Of a stretch of 64,000 nucleotides of DNA, positions 27,540-40,117 are shown piece after piece. The notes under the pieces were generated by a model. It was not told the DNA's origin, searched no databases, and saw only the letters and a program-made list of their open reading frames with translations. The stretch lies in NCBI GenBank assembly GCA_005281725.1, contig SSBO01000012.1, positions 14,127,088-14,191,087 on the forward strand, in the 5' to 3' direction. The position numbers and the translations under genes were made by a program. Within the stretch, counting starts at the first letter, position 1. Each line of letters begins with the position of its first letter. The stretch is from Wuchereria bancrofti (taxonomy: Eukaryota; Nematoda; Chromadorea; Rhabditida; Onchocercidae).

Positions 27540-30500
27540 ATGTCTTGCGTTGTACCGGCTAAGTTTGAGCGTTTGCCAGAATTAGCTAAACCAACGCATT
27601 ATACCCTAACCCTGTCGCCAGACTTTAAAAATTTCACTTTTCGTGGACAAGAAACGACTGATATCGAGGTTAGTTTTATTGTTGTCAATAAAAATTTGAT
27701 AATTATTACTTGGAAACGTTTCTCCTTTGACTTCTCAAATTGTCTTTCTTGCTTCATCAGAAGTTCAGTTTACATATTTACATAATTCTCTGGTATTTAT
27801 TGAAGAATATTTAGAATAAAGTTTTAATATGTTCGTTTGTTAATATTTGCGTCCAATGAATTTACCACATAAAAAAAAAAACATGTGGATGAATTCTATC
27901 TAGTTGGAATTTTGTTATCTATTATAGATTTTGGAAGGCACGGATCATTTGAAGTTACATTCAGGTGAAATTGATATCAAAAAGGCTCAGCTTACACTAA
28001 GTGACGGATCAGGTAAATTTTTTCGGCTTGACTTTTAACAGAAGTGTTGAATTGAAGGTTGTTATATATGTTGTATACATGCACACACATACACACCAAT
28101 TGCTTAAATGATGAAGCATAAAAAAGAGAAACTATTAATTTCGAATAACATATCTCTTCACAATTCTGAATTTCTTGGTATTTTCGGTAATTACAGTGGT
28201 TTTACGTATTGATTGGTTAATTACTTTTTCCTTGGGGGTCTAAGTCTGTTTATGCACGGTTTTTACTTTCAGTACTGCAAGATCTCGATATAGAATATCA
28301 TAAGAAATGGACAACTGTAACGCTGAAATTGCCAAAGCATATTTCTCCTCAAAAAGCAAAAATTTCGTTAGATTTTGTTGGTGAATTGAATGAGAAAATG
28401 CGAGGCTTCTATCGGTCACCCTACAAAGATGTCGATGGGAAGGAGTGTTATTTAGCTGCTACACAATTTGAAGTTAGCATTCTTCAACTGCATACTGAAT
28501 AGTTCAGTAACTTCTATCTGTAGCCTTTCCTCAAGTTTCGAGAGCCGCAACGCGGCAAAATTAAAAATCCTCATGCGAGAACGCGGCAAAAGTAAAAGTT
28601 CTACACATTAGTTTTTGCTTACAATGTTGCTGCCTTCTGAGTCGTTTTGTCAAGCTTGCTTAAATTATGGTTTCAGAGCACATTCGCTAGGCTTGCATTT
28701 CCTTGCTGGGATGAACCTATCTATAAAGCAAAGTTCGATGTTACACTTATAGTGGATGAAGGGCTTACAGCACTTTCGAATATGGTGAGCATTTTTACTT
28801 CCATTTTTATTTGTGTATATGCTTCAAAACTGTTTGAAATGATACTTAAATATTAAAAAAAAAAAAAAATTTGAATTTATTCTGCAATTACTTTGAGAAA
28901 AGGCTACCATAGTCTTACGATTAAATTGAGAGACTACAATATAATTGTTCTCCACATTTCATTTTTGTGGTTTAAAAAGATGGAAGTGAGATAATTAATG
29001 ATAATGGAATTGATAGAGCTGCACTTGCATACCACTATAAATTGGTTCATATCTGTAGTTTGCGGAACCTCTCGATTTCGAATATTCAACGAAATTTGTG
29101 GATAATTTGACTTAGCTTTGTTCATGTAATTTATATTTATAACAACTGCAGAATATGATAAGCGAAACAAAGGTCGATGATAAGAAGGTAGTGAAGTTTG
29201 CAACTACGCCACCAATGTCAACATATCTTGTTGCATTTGCTGTTGGTCAACTGGAATATATCCAGGTGGGTAACGCTCATAATTTTTCTAAATTTTTTTC
29301 AGGATGTTGAAGTTGTGCACAAAATTGATCATCAGTAGGCAGTTGGACTTATCTGATTTCAATGACCTTATTGATTTTCAGTTTTATAGCAGCTTGTTAT
29401 TCGAATATTTGTTTTGATAACAGTGATTTCTCAATAAAACCGGTAGGAACAACTACAGAAATTATTAGTATGAAATCCGTGTTTGTAGATAGTATTTCAG
29501 TGCTCATTTAGAAATCAAGTCGCTTATTCCAATTGTTGATAAAATCTCTTTCTACAGGGTAAAACAAGCGGAGATTGCACAGTACGATTATATACTTCGC
29601 CAGGTAAAAAGAACCAGGGAAAATTTTCACTGGAAGTTGGAATAAAAGCGCTTGATTGGTACAGTAAATGGTTTGGTATCGACTATCCATTACCTAAATG
29701 TGACCTCATAGCTATTCCTGATTTCAGCATGGGTAATAATCTTGCATTTTACATTAATTCGAAGTCGATTTGGATGACCGTAAATTAATTGTAACTGAAT
29801 GGTCAAAAGTCGAATTATTCGACTGAAATTTATTTACAAAAAACACAGACTCGTTAATGACGTTTAATCTTGGTTAAACTTTAAGGTTTTTTAAGTCCTT
29901 TAGTTTCTTACATATGTTTTTAGGTGCCATGGAAAACTGGGGATTGGTAACATACCGCGAAGTAGCATTACTAGTTGATCCAACCAAATCTTCCACACGA
30001 CAAAAATCTCGTATCGCACTTGTTGTCGCTCACGAACTTGCTCATTTCTGGTTTGGTGATCTTGTTACAATGGTTGGTGTTTCAAACTAATTGTTACAAT
30101 GTTATTTAAGTCTCAATTAGGAGTCTGAATTTATGTGACATCTTCGCATTCTATTGGAGCCGTATTGATTTAGATAATTTGGTTAGACTTTAATTTTTTA
30201 ACAGAAATGGTGGACCGATCTGTGGTTAAAAGAAGGCTTCGCTTCGTTTATGGAATATGTATTTGTTGGTGCAAATTATCCGGATTTTAAAATATGGCTA
30301 CATTTTGTCAATGATGAACTCGCATCAGGCTTTGACTTAGATGCTTTACGAAGTTCTCATCCTATCGAGGTTTGTTTCTTTGACCATTTTATTTACTTTT
30401 TTTTATGTTTTGTCTTTCACTGTTTAGGAGTGTAAAAGAAAATAAAGGAATTTGGATGTATTACAAGGACAGAATAGCAACTCAGTTGCATCTCAAGGCA

Positions 30501-33500
30501 ACAATAAGTCGTTTTGAAGTTCGCTTTTATGTATTATTAAATATTGGAAATTTGGTAAATCAACAAGTGGAATCCAACAGACAATTATTTTCCAAAAAAA
30601 AAAATGCATAAATGAGGAGGTAGTTGTAAAATTCTTGCAATTCTATAGAGAATATGTTTGTCAAGCAGACAAATATTTAACGTAATCTATAAAAATGCAC
30701 TTAGCTTTTCAGATTGAAATAGATAATCCTAATGAATTGGATGAAATCTATGATAACATAACGTATGCGAAGTCAAATTCAATCAACCGAATGTTGTGCA
30801 ATTATTTAGGTGAGGAGACATTTCAAAAAGGATTACGGATATATCTGAAGAGGTTCCAGTACAATAATGCAGTTACTGCTGATTTGTGGGAAGCGCTAAG
30901 TGAAGCTTCCGGTCAGGTAAGTTCCATGACTTTCTTTTTCTGTTTATTTCCTTTTTATTCTGAATCCTAATCAAATGAAAAACTGCCTTTTTTGATATAG
31001 AGAGTCTGAATAAACGAATATAACATAGCATAAAATAAACGAAGTGAAAATTTTTACCTATTTTTTACCACAGCTATCAGATTTTTATTTCAGGAGACCT
31101 TGTCTTAATAAGCTTGTGAATTTTGAGCAACAAATTTCGAGTATATGAAATCTTTATTAGAACATTCTTAGTGTTCTAAAAATTCAGGACATCGAAACAC
31201 TAATGTCAACATGGACAAAACAGATAGGGTATCCTCTTGTTAGTGTTAGTCAAAAAATTGATGGAAAGAACAGAATCCTGAGGATGAGTCAAAAAAGATT
31301 TCTCGCTGATGGTACCACCGATGAGAAGAATTTGTTATGGCAGGTTGGTCTAATTGTCTTTTAATAAATACTTTCATCATATACCATTTTGTTATTTGCA
31401 ATTGTCTAGTATTTAGTTTATGCATCTAAACTACTTTCTTTGATGGATTGATAGTGTCATTCATTACTTCCATCAATTAAAACATAAAAATACGGAGTAA
31501 TCAAAGATGTGTTTCCAGAAATAATCAAAGATATATTTCTAAAAAATAATTATAAATAACTGTATCTTCATATATTTGCAAGAGTAATTATTTTATGATA
31601 AAATTCCAAGATATTGTGAAAATCACTGTCTGCAGATTCCAATCACGATTTCCGTGTCATCTGAGCCAGAAAGCATAAAAGAAAGAGTTCTGCTGAAAGG
31701 ATTTCAGCAAAATGTTACGATTAATGATGTAGATCCTAAGGACTGGATAAAGGTACGGTTCATGTGAAAATTAGATTAAAGAGGTTTCGACATCTTTTTT
31801 TCAATCAATATTGGTAAAGTGGTTGCTGATGCATTTTCACTTAGCTCCTTTACCTGAAGCAACTTGTCAGCGATGTTATCAATCCTTAGTCTTATTTGAT
31901 CACTAATGAAATATTATGTTTCGAAATATTCACTCATCAGTGTTGTGTAGATCTTTTTAAGATTGCGAGACTACTTTTCGAAGTTGAAGTACTTTTCGAA
32001 GCAGGGGCAAATAGGTTGTATCAATGCATGTTAATGAAAGCCTCTTTTTTATGAACTTTTGTTAAAGAAAATATGTTATAGTTGAATGTCGGAACTACAG
32101 GTTTTTATCGTGTTTTATATTCACATGATATGCTGCATGCGCTTTTACCTGATTTTGCAACCAAAAAGATTCCTGTACTTGACCGATTTGGCATTGCAAA
32201 TGATATGTTTGCACTGGTAATTATTTTTTTCTCGCCTAGTAAAGTTGCTTTTCTGTGCGTGTTTGATCTTACATCTGTTTGCTCAAATTAAAAAAAAAAA
32301 ATCATGGATCAAAAGGAAGAGTTTTCAGGTTAAATCTGGGCGAGAATCAGCAAAACAGTTTTTATCACTACTTAAATCATCCTCAAATGAAGATGACTAC
32401 ACAGTGTGGAGCTCTCTTGATTCAGGTAAGATTTCTCTGGAAAGCGATTCATTTCGTACCATTTTGTTGTGGAAATGATTTTTAGGGTTATAGAGTTATT
32501 ATTTAATCTAAAATTATTCTTGTTAATGAACTGTTCAATTTATTTCTTTTTCAAGCTTGTTCCATTCATTTCCTGCGAATTTACAAGTGTAAAAAGAAGT
32601 TGCAGGCATTTCTGAGCTGTCGAATGTATTGTCCCATTATGATCCCGTTATCCGTTCCGAATTTAATAAATTTATTATTAAAATTTTGACGCCAGTGGCA
32701 GATCGACTTGGCTGGGAAGCCAAACCGAATGAAGGTGCTTTGAAAAAATTTACATTTTTCAAGAAAGAAAAGCAGAAATGTTTTAGTATTCAAAAGGGAA
32801 TTTTTGCATTTTTATTAAGAGAATGATTCTTGCATATTAATTTTGCTTCTGATCAAAAAAAAAAGATTTTCTAGAGATTGAAGAGAGTCACAACCAGTCG
32901 CAAGTGTTTTTTCTCATGAAACCTCTTCAGATTCTCAAATAGCTTTACTGCGAGCGCTAATTCTTGGTCGATTGGGTCGTTGTGATCATGAAGAAACTAT
33001 TAAAACAGCTAGAGAGAAATTTTTGGAACATTTTACAAATAAAACTGAACTTCATCCAGACTTACGACTTACGGTACGTTTGTAAATAAGATTTTTCAAA
33101 CAATGAAATTAACACTCATTTTTTAGGACAGAAATTTTCAATAATTTGACGTTAAATATTTAATTTTTTGCAGATATACGGGATGATGGGAAGGCATTAC
33201 GGCAAAGAGGGATTTCAACAATTAAAAGAAGTTAGCTATTTTGCTTTTAAATTGAGGATTTTTTGCTTGCGATATTTGATATTTTGCTTTTGTAATCCAC
33301 TTGAAGTACAAGCCTCATTTCCCATACTAACACCAAATTTTTTGTATAGAATATACATTGCTAATAAAAAGAATCGTTATAACGCAATTACATCTGAAGT
33401 ATAGTTTGTAGTGATTCATTGTTTCAATAGAGAACGATAATTGAACGCCTAATTGATATTACATGTCACTAAGTTTCTTGCAGATTTACGAAACTGCAGG

Positions 33501-34550
33501 TTTCGGTGAAATAGAACGAAATTGCATTGTAGCAATGCCACAAACATCCGATACGGAGTTGTTGAAGGAAGTTTTCGAATACTGCATTCAAAATGTAATG
33601 CTCCTCAATCATCCTGAATTACCAGTCATCTTGATTTATTGTAGTTGTGACTTCTACAAAGTTAATTGCTATCAGTAGTATTCTTTGAAATAGAGCGAAA
33701 ACTCTAAAGTTTGGAGTTTTTATGGAGCTTTTTTTTTGCTTAACTAGTAACTTTGATATTTTATATCTCATTATCATAAAGACATCACTTTAAAACTTAT
33801 CGTCTGCAAATAATATTTTAGGGCAAGATTCGTTCGCAGGACATTATTTATCTCTTCTATGGTGCGTGTGTGAATAAATCCGGGCAAAATTTTGCGTGGA
33901 AATATTTCAAGGTGAGTACCTCTGATTTTTGAAAAACGTTACAATTCTTGATACCTTTTAAGACTTGGAGCATTTCAAAAGTTTTTTGACCAGGTTTAGA
34001 GAAAAATAATGGTAATCATTGCTTTTATTTTTTCGAATATTGCACTTTTTGATATATTGTTCTTTTCCAGGATTCTACCAAATTGCTGCTTCAAAAATTT
34101 GGTGGCGCAAACAGTTCGCTTTTTCAGCATTGTTTCAGAACTAGTGCTGATTGTCACTGCTCCAGTGTAATGATCAAAGAAGTTGAGGTAGCTAATCTAT
34201 AGTTGCTCAAAACTATATGTAATTTTATAGTAGGATTGTCATTTTAGAATTCCGTAATAAATTGCTAGCATTTTCTGCAAAATAAAATATATTAACAATT
34301 ACGGGTGTAATGTACTATTGTTCTTTGAAACGCCGACTTATTGAAATTCGATTGTGCCTAACCATGAGCTGAATGAGTTTAGTCTCTTTTTCTAATTCAG
34401 GACTTTGTTTGCTCGTATTTGGGAGCAGATGAAGCTCGAACTATTAATCGTACCACGCAACAGATTATCGAATCAGTACATTTGAATGAGCAACTTTTGA
34501 AGCGAAACGCGGTTGTTATCAGTGAATATCTTGCTGCCGCCGATTTCTAG
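27540..34550 (+). CDS. pam-1: Puromycin-sensitive aminopeptidase, M1 zinc metallopeptidase
   Basis: A cytosolic exopeptidase that removes N-terminal residues from peptides. In C. elegans PAM-1 acts in meiotic exit and embryonic polarity. Twenty exons: 27540-27668, 27928-28012, 28273-28472, 28677-28784, 29152-29265, 29558-29732, 29924-30072, 30205-30369, 30713-30916, 31188-31343, 31636-31752, 32082-32216, 32329-32425, 32606-32734, 32931-33073, 33174-33230, 33484-33594, 33822-33911, 34071-34187, 34401-34550. Phases agree and give 876 residues, the usual length. GAMEN (271-275) is the exopeptidase motif. HELAH (307-311) with E330 forms the zinc site with correct HExxH-18-E spacing. Tyr393 fits the catalytic Tyr. 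There is no signal peptide. The C-terminal ERAP1-like helical domain is present. The first ATG at 27540 is chosen because no in-frame ATG precedes it after the acceptor at 27510. Confidence 0.97.
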
Positions 34551-35218
34551 TTCGTTCGCACTCGGAGATCGAACTCCGGTTAATTTAAATTTTTTTCCGA
34601 GTTGATTGACATTGCTATTTTCAGAATTTTAAATTTTAAAGTTTGAAAAAGAAATTTATAAAAGTGATTCTAGAATGAGTACATAAAGAATGCAGTGAAT
34701 TTCAACTACATTTTCCCATTTATTTAGAATATTCCTCAACTTTCTTTGTTTTCTCGTTTTTGGTGTACCCTGTTGAGCAAAAATTTTTTTTTTAGTTATG
34801 TATTCGTTTAAAAATTTGCTTCGTTTTTGTGGCTTCCAATTAGGAAGCATTGAACACTTCCCATTTCAAATTTATATCATCAAATTTGTTAACTTTTTCA
34901 GATTTTTGGTGATTTTATCGAAATAAACTTGTCTAAAAGCTTTTTAAGAATTGTTATTGAGTTGAATTTCTCGTTTTATTTGCTAATTAACATTTTTTCA
35001 TGCTTTTTGAAATGAATTTTGGTTTGTATTTCAATTTGTAACTTCCTGGGTCTTGTTATAGAGTTTTTTGGGCTTTGTTATTCGGACATAAAGAGATTTT
35101 TCGAGTACTTGCTTAACTATAACAAACGAACAAGAAAAGAGACGTGATCTTGTTCTTCATAATTTATTTACAAAAAATGACCAAATTTGATCATCATGCC
35201 TTTATTAATAGCTGAGGA
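34551..35218. other. pam-1 3' region and gap before the small membrane ORF
   Basis: AT- and T-rich sequence. AATAAA at 34922-34927 is the first clear poly(A) signal after the pam-1 stop. The acceptor-like TTTATTAATAG at 35201-35211 precedes the next open frame. Confidence 0.45.
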
Positions 35219-35401
35219 ATGTTCTGGTTGTTGACATGTATTCTGGCGGTAGTGGTGTTATTGACTGTGATGCTGTATTACTGCCTGGTCGCGGTGGTTG
35301 TTCGAAGACATTTTGAAAAACCGGAATCGTCGGATATGAACTTGTTTGACTGCTGGGATGTTTCGCCGTACTCTGGAACGAAAATTATTTGTAAGAGCTA
35401 G
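35219..35401 (+). CDS. Possible 60-residue single-pass membrane microprotein
   Basis: This is a short open frame from ATG to TAG. Residues about 3-28 form a strong hydrophobic helix (WLLTCILAVVVLLTVMLYYC). A charged stretch (RRHFEKPE) and a polar tail with two Cys follow. The TAG is preceded by GTAAGAG, so an alternative is that this is a first exon spliced on at 35392. An acceptor-like TTTATTAATAG ends 7 bases before the ATG, just where a trans-splice site would be. The frame lies 670 bases downstream of pam-1 on the same strand, so it might be a second cistron. I do not recognise the family. Support is limited to composition, start context and hydrophobicity. Confidence 0.35.
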   Translation: MFWLLTCILAVVVLLTVMLYYCLVAVVVRRHFEKPESSDMNLFDCWDVSPYSGTKIICKS

Positions 35402-35528
35402 AAAATATTTCTTTTTCTTTGCTTTCTTTTAATTTGCTTAGCGAAATGATCAAATTAACTAAACGATGTGGAATGCTTTGCTAAATTGTATTAGACAATC
35501 TAGTAGTAGCTTTCTCGATCTTAAAATT

Positions 35529-37010
35529 TTAGATTAAAGCTACAGATTGTAGAATGTAGTGCAAAATGTAAAATGCTACCTCCAGTTTCTTCATACCCAT
35601 AAATGATCGCCATGATAATGGACTTGAGTTTTTGAGTTTTGCTTCGTTTACATAACTGCGTCCGCTTTTCGTCAAAAATATGTAACTCATTACCATGACA
35701 CCAGCTAATAAGCCAAACATCAGAAACATGCATGCTAATCCGGCAAGATAGAACGAATAACCATATTCCTTCTGAAATGAAGATTTATCTGAATTTTTTC
35801 CAATTTTTTGCTCATCATGCTAGTTGTTTCTTTACTAGCTTAGTTATGGATGAGAAGTTCCAACTAAATGTTGTTGAAACGAGTGGATATCTTGATCTTG
35901 AAATCAATAGAATCATTTTGATACACAGTTTTTCTAAATTATAGGAATATTAGCTAATCATAGGTTTTCTCTTTAATTGCAAAGAAGAGCACATTTAGAA
36001 ATTTGGACGATTTGTGTAAATAAGGGCAATAAATAATATTTAATACCAAGATATTAATTTAATTACATCTTCTTGAAACTTAGATGATTACCTTGAATGT
36101 ATTTTTGATACCAATCAGAAAACGAGATTCCAACATTTCGGCATTAATCATGAAAACAGCCAATCCCACTGATGAGAACAGGACTAGAAATAATGGTTTA
36201 TTAATTAACTTATTGCAGTAGTTCAACGCTTAATGCAGGAAATCAATGGATGCTGAATATTTCGAGATCCAATCTGTAAAATGGATGCTTTTTGATTTCC
36301 ACTGCAACAAATACTGTCCATAATTTTAACACAATCCATCTTTTAGGTGGAAAAGAACAGTTATTAACTTACAAGATAAAAAGTTAAACAGAATGAAAAT
36401 GATTGTAAACAATCGAACTTTGCTGGCTCGATATACGCCAAGTACAAGAAATCCTGCAGCAATGAGGCCAAATGCTAAGGCAAACAATAGTAAAATCAGA
36501 ACTGCATAATGCCAACCTGAAAATATACGCAAATTTTGAAAAGCTCTTTGTAAACTGTCCAGAATTTGCGTTAATCAGAATATAGAAGTTTAAAATTTAA
36601 ATTTACCGAAGAAATATGGTGTCTTGATGAGTTTTTTACGGCAATCACCGATTAAAAGGAATCGACAAACATCTACTCTTTCGTAATAATTAATCAAATT
36701 ATCACTAAAAATGTACCAACAAGGTACACCACCGGGGCAATACATCCATAAACCACTTTGCATATATCGATGAGCGTCTGTATCTTCTGCTACCTTAAAT
36801 TTTGCTCATTTTAAATTTGTCACTTGTCATGTATTTCCAAAGACAGCTAAAAATCGAAAATGGTAGTGATAGGAATAATTTGAAAAAAAAAATTGAAATT
36901 ACCTGCCATGCCGGAGTCAATAAGGCAATAAACATAAACAGATTGCCAATACATAAGGGGACAAAGGCCATGGCCTGAACTTTCAGCAATGGATTCGACC
37001 AATCCAACAT
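35529..37010 (-). CDS. Clc-like (claudin-like) four-pass membrane protein, paralogue A
   Basis: A nematode Clc-like protein of the claudin/PMP22 superfamily, placed at cell contacts and acting in epithelial barrier or cell signalling. Exons on the minus strand: 37010-36903, 36793-36607, 36516-36373, 36183-36092, 35771-35529. Phases agree and give 257 residues. TM1 is about 13-33 (MAFVPLCIGNLFMFIALL), followed by TPAWQ. The first extracellular loop holds the superfamily signature GLW-x2-C-x5-C (G50-L51-W52, C55, C61). TM2 and TM3 follow, and TM4 begins after YGYSFYL. The cytoplasmic tail of about 45 residues is basic. A paralogue lies 3.1 kb upstream on the same strand with the same intron after TPAWQ. 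The family is clear; the exact orthologue is not. Confidence 0.88.
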
Positions 37011-40000
37011 TGTTTTTGAAGAAGCAAAATTTTTCAGATTTTTTTTTCACTATTTTTTAGATGTTATTGACAATGTTTTGTTGTGCTGTAGGATCATTTT
37101 ATGATAACGCAAAATCCTAAAGAAATGAAAACATCAAAAGACTGAAAATGGGACAGTATTTATGCATTTTAGGATTAAATTGCAGTATAGAAAAAGATAC
37201 AAAGAAGTGGTCATTAAAATTTCTGATTTTATTTAAAAAAGAACTTCTAGAATAAACATTCATTGAAATGAGTAAATGGAACTTCTTTATAAATAAAGTG
37301 AATTTGATAATTGCTGAAATCTAAATAAAGCAATTCATAGATGATGAGAAGGGAATTACTCTAATTGTTATAAAAGCTATGAATGAGAAGGTGTGGTAAT
37401 GAAAAGAGTGAAAAGATCAGTGAGGAAGCTCTCCATAAGTAAAGTAGACTTTTTCAAACAAGGGAAAAATGTAATAAGCAAGGGAAAATGTAAAATTTTT
37501 AGAAGTAAGAGATTTTAATTTCTAAATTTACAAGAAAACCTTTTTCACATTTATTAAAATACTTATGGTATTTCAAGAATATTTCAAAAATTTCAACTTC
37601 GACCTCTTATTCCTTTCTCTTTCATTGTAAAAAAAAAATTAAATTCTTCCATTAATGTTGAGAAAAATTAATTAGATTAAAAGATGATCTAATGTACTAA
37701 CTATTGATTACTTTGATATTAACTAATCACATTTACATTACAATACAATGATAACAATTTCTTCCTTATTCTTCATCTTTGATGATAGCCTAAGGATGAT
37801 TTCATTCATTTCAAAATGAAATATGTTATCCGGAATTGATAGATAATCAAGCTTAAATCAAACATTACATGAGATGGACATCCGTTGAGCTACCACTGAT
37901 TCCTTCCCGGACAATTCTAATGAATCAGTGTGTATGGAAATAGATTGAAATGAATTTTAAGTTTATACAGAATAATTCTAAAATTTGTTTCTATTGAAAA
38001 ATATGGAGGAAAAAGCATAGTTGAAGTCCTTTAGTTTATTAAATATGATAATAAAATCCTAATTTTGAAAAAGTTTATTGAATTTTGACGAAATTAAGGC
38101 GAAAATTAAATAAAAACTAATGTTAAAAAATCATTGTAAATCAAAAAATCAAATCATTGTTTTGAACTAATGGATCTCACTTTCCACAAAAAAAAGTAGC
38201 TCAAAAATAGCTGAATGCTATTCATTCTTACAACTTTCGAAAATTATTTACAATTTCTTGCAATGATTAATGAAACATAAAACTAGAAAGAACAAAGCAT
38301 TCTACTGATTTTTCTTTCCCTGAACAAATAATAGTAGCACTAATCGAATAATTATTGTCTACGATTTTCTTTTTTTAGACGGATGGAAAAGTTAAGTTCT
38401 CAAAAACTATAGGATTTGCTAATAAAAAAGTTCAAGAAATAGATCAAAGTTTAACTCTACTGGACGACGAATTAGGAAGATAAAAGTTTATGTTGCTTCC
38501 AATTTAGGTGTGATACGAGGGAAATACGAAAGAGTTTTAAGTGTAAACAAAAAAAAAAAACTAGATTTTTCAAATAGTGGAAAAAGGAAAAATGTAATAA
38601 AAGAAATCAAAAGTTTTAGTCAAATGATGAAAAGACAGATATCTCCTTGGCAACAGACGTTAAAAAAAAATGTTAGCTTTGGCCTAGCGAATTATTGGAC
38701 AGATATGAAATAAAAGAAACATATGATATGCCTGACAGGTTAGTAGAAAATGAAATTCATTTTGGTGGGTGTGTGTATGTGTATGTGTGACAAAAACAAT
38801 GTCATGCATTCTGAGGGTATTGACAGATTCAATTGCTTAACTTCATTTCAGAAATATTCAAAGGAACAAAGATTACACCATGCTGTGAGGCACAGTAATG
38901 CAATAATGAAGAAAAATATCAATAATATTAGAGTAACTAATTTGTTTATCAAATTTAAATCAAAGTTCACCTCCTCTAACAGTTATAACATTAACAAAAA
39001 AAAACCTAAAGTGAGAAATGAAATACATAACGATTAAAGTCTTTGATTGGAAGATGAATTTTCAACATGTTTCTAGAAGGTATAATTTAGGATTTACGTT
39101 TATGATATAAGCTATGGAACTGAATAATTAAACTATGCTAACTAATAATTAGCCAAAAAAAAATTGACAGTTATGTGGACTATTCATTTATTAAGGAAAT
39201 TATTTAAAAATTCCTTCCACATAATAAATTATTCAAGGCAGACTTGAGTAGAAGAATAAGAGAAGCAAAAATAGTTTTTGAGACATTAAGTTAGAAAAAT
39301 CAACTGAAGTGAGGGAAGAAAGGAAGTAATGAGATTAATGGGTACTTAAAGCAAAGCAACAAACAAACAAAACAAAAAGAAGTTTCTTACTTCAAAAGTT
39401 CAAACTTAAAAATTTCGAAAACAAAAATCCGAAAGACAAAACATCAAGAGTTCAGTATTCTGTTTCAAAAAAAGATCTGAGAAATTCATCAAGAAGAAAA
39501 AGTTATGATAGAAATCAATTCAGAATGACCAGTGACTGTCGAAATGACGACATTTGCTGCGGATGATGTTAAAATGGACGGTCTAAAATACATGGAAACA
39601 GACAAACAGAGAGATATTTCATTCTGAAATGCTACTTTCAATTGGTTGACAACATATAGTGTCATCCATTTGAGGAACGAAATTTCATCCACGAAATTTG
39701 TTTGGTAGATCGATGCAATCGAGTGATCTCTCGTTCCTAGTTATATTTCAATCTCTGTTAAAAATTTCCACAGCTTTTATTTACATTGAATAAAATAAAA
39801 CCAATTTCCATCCATTTTTTCAATTGAAACTTGTTTCATTCCTATAAATTTAACAAATTCAAGATGATTTTGAAACAGTCGGATGGATAGCTATAAAATA
39901 TGATTGAAACAGAGAATGAAGCTTGGATACAACTTGTCCTACAATTTTCAAAAAGTTCTTATATTAAATCTGAACAAGTTCAGTGATTTATTAAGTATTG

Positions 40001-40117
40001 ATTATTGAATTACAGATCGATTCACACATTAAAGATAATTACTTCAGAAGCCAATATAAAATGCATTTTTATCAGAATAAAACAAAACAATTAGCATACA
40101 AAATTCACATATGGAAG
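37011..40117. other. Intergenic region between the two Clc-like genes
   Basis: 3.1 kb of very AT-rich sequence without a splice-consistent coding block. A slightly GC-richer patch at about 39520-39730 contains a GATC-bounded imperfect dyad near 39708-39729 (GATCGATGCAATCGAGTGATC). It could carry control elements of the downstream paralogue. Several 60-95-codon open frames are scattered over both strands and look random. Confidence 0.5.

Noticed and set aside
39489..39692. 67-codon open frame between the Clc genes
   Set aside because: No splice signals or motif; composition only slightly different from flanks.
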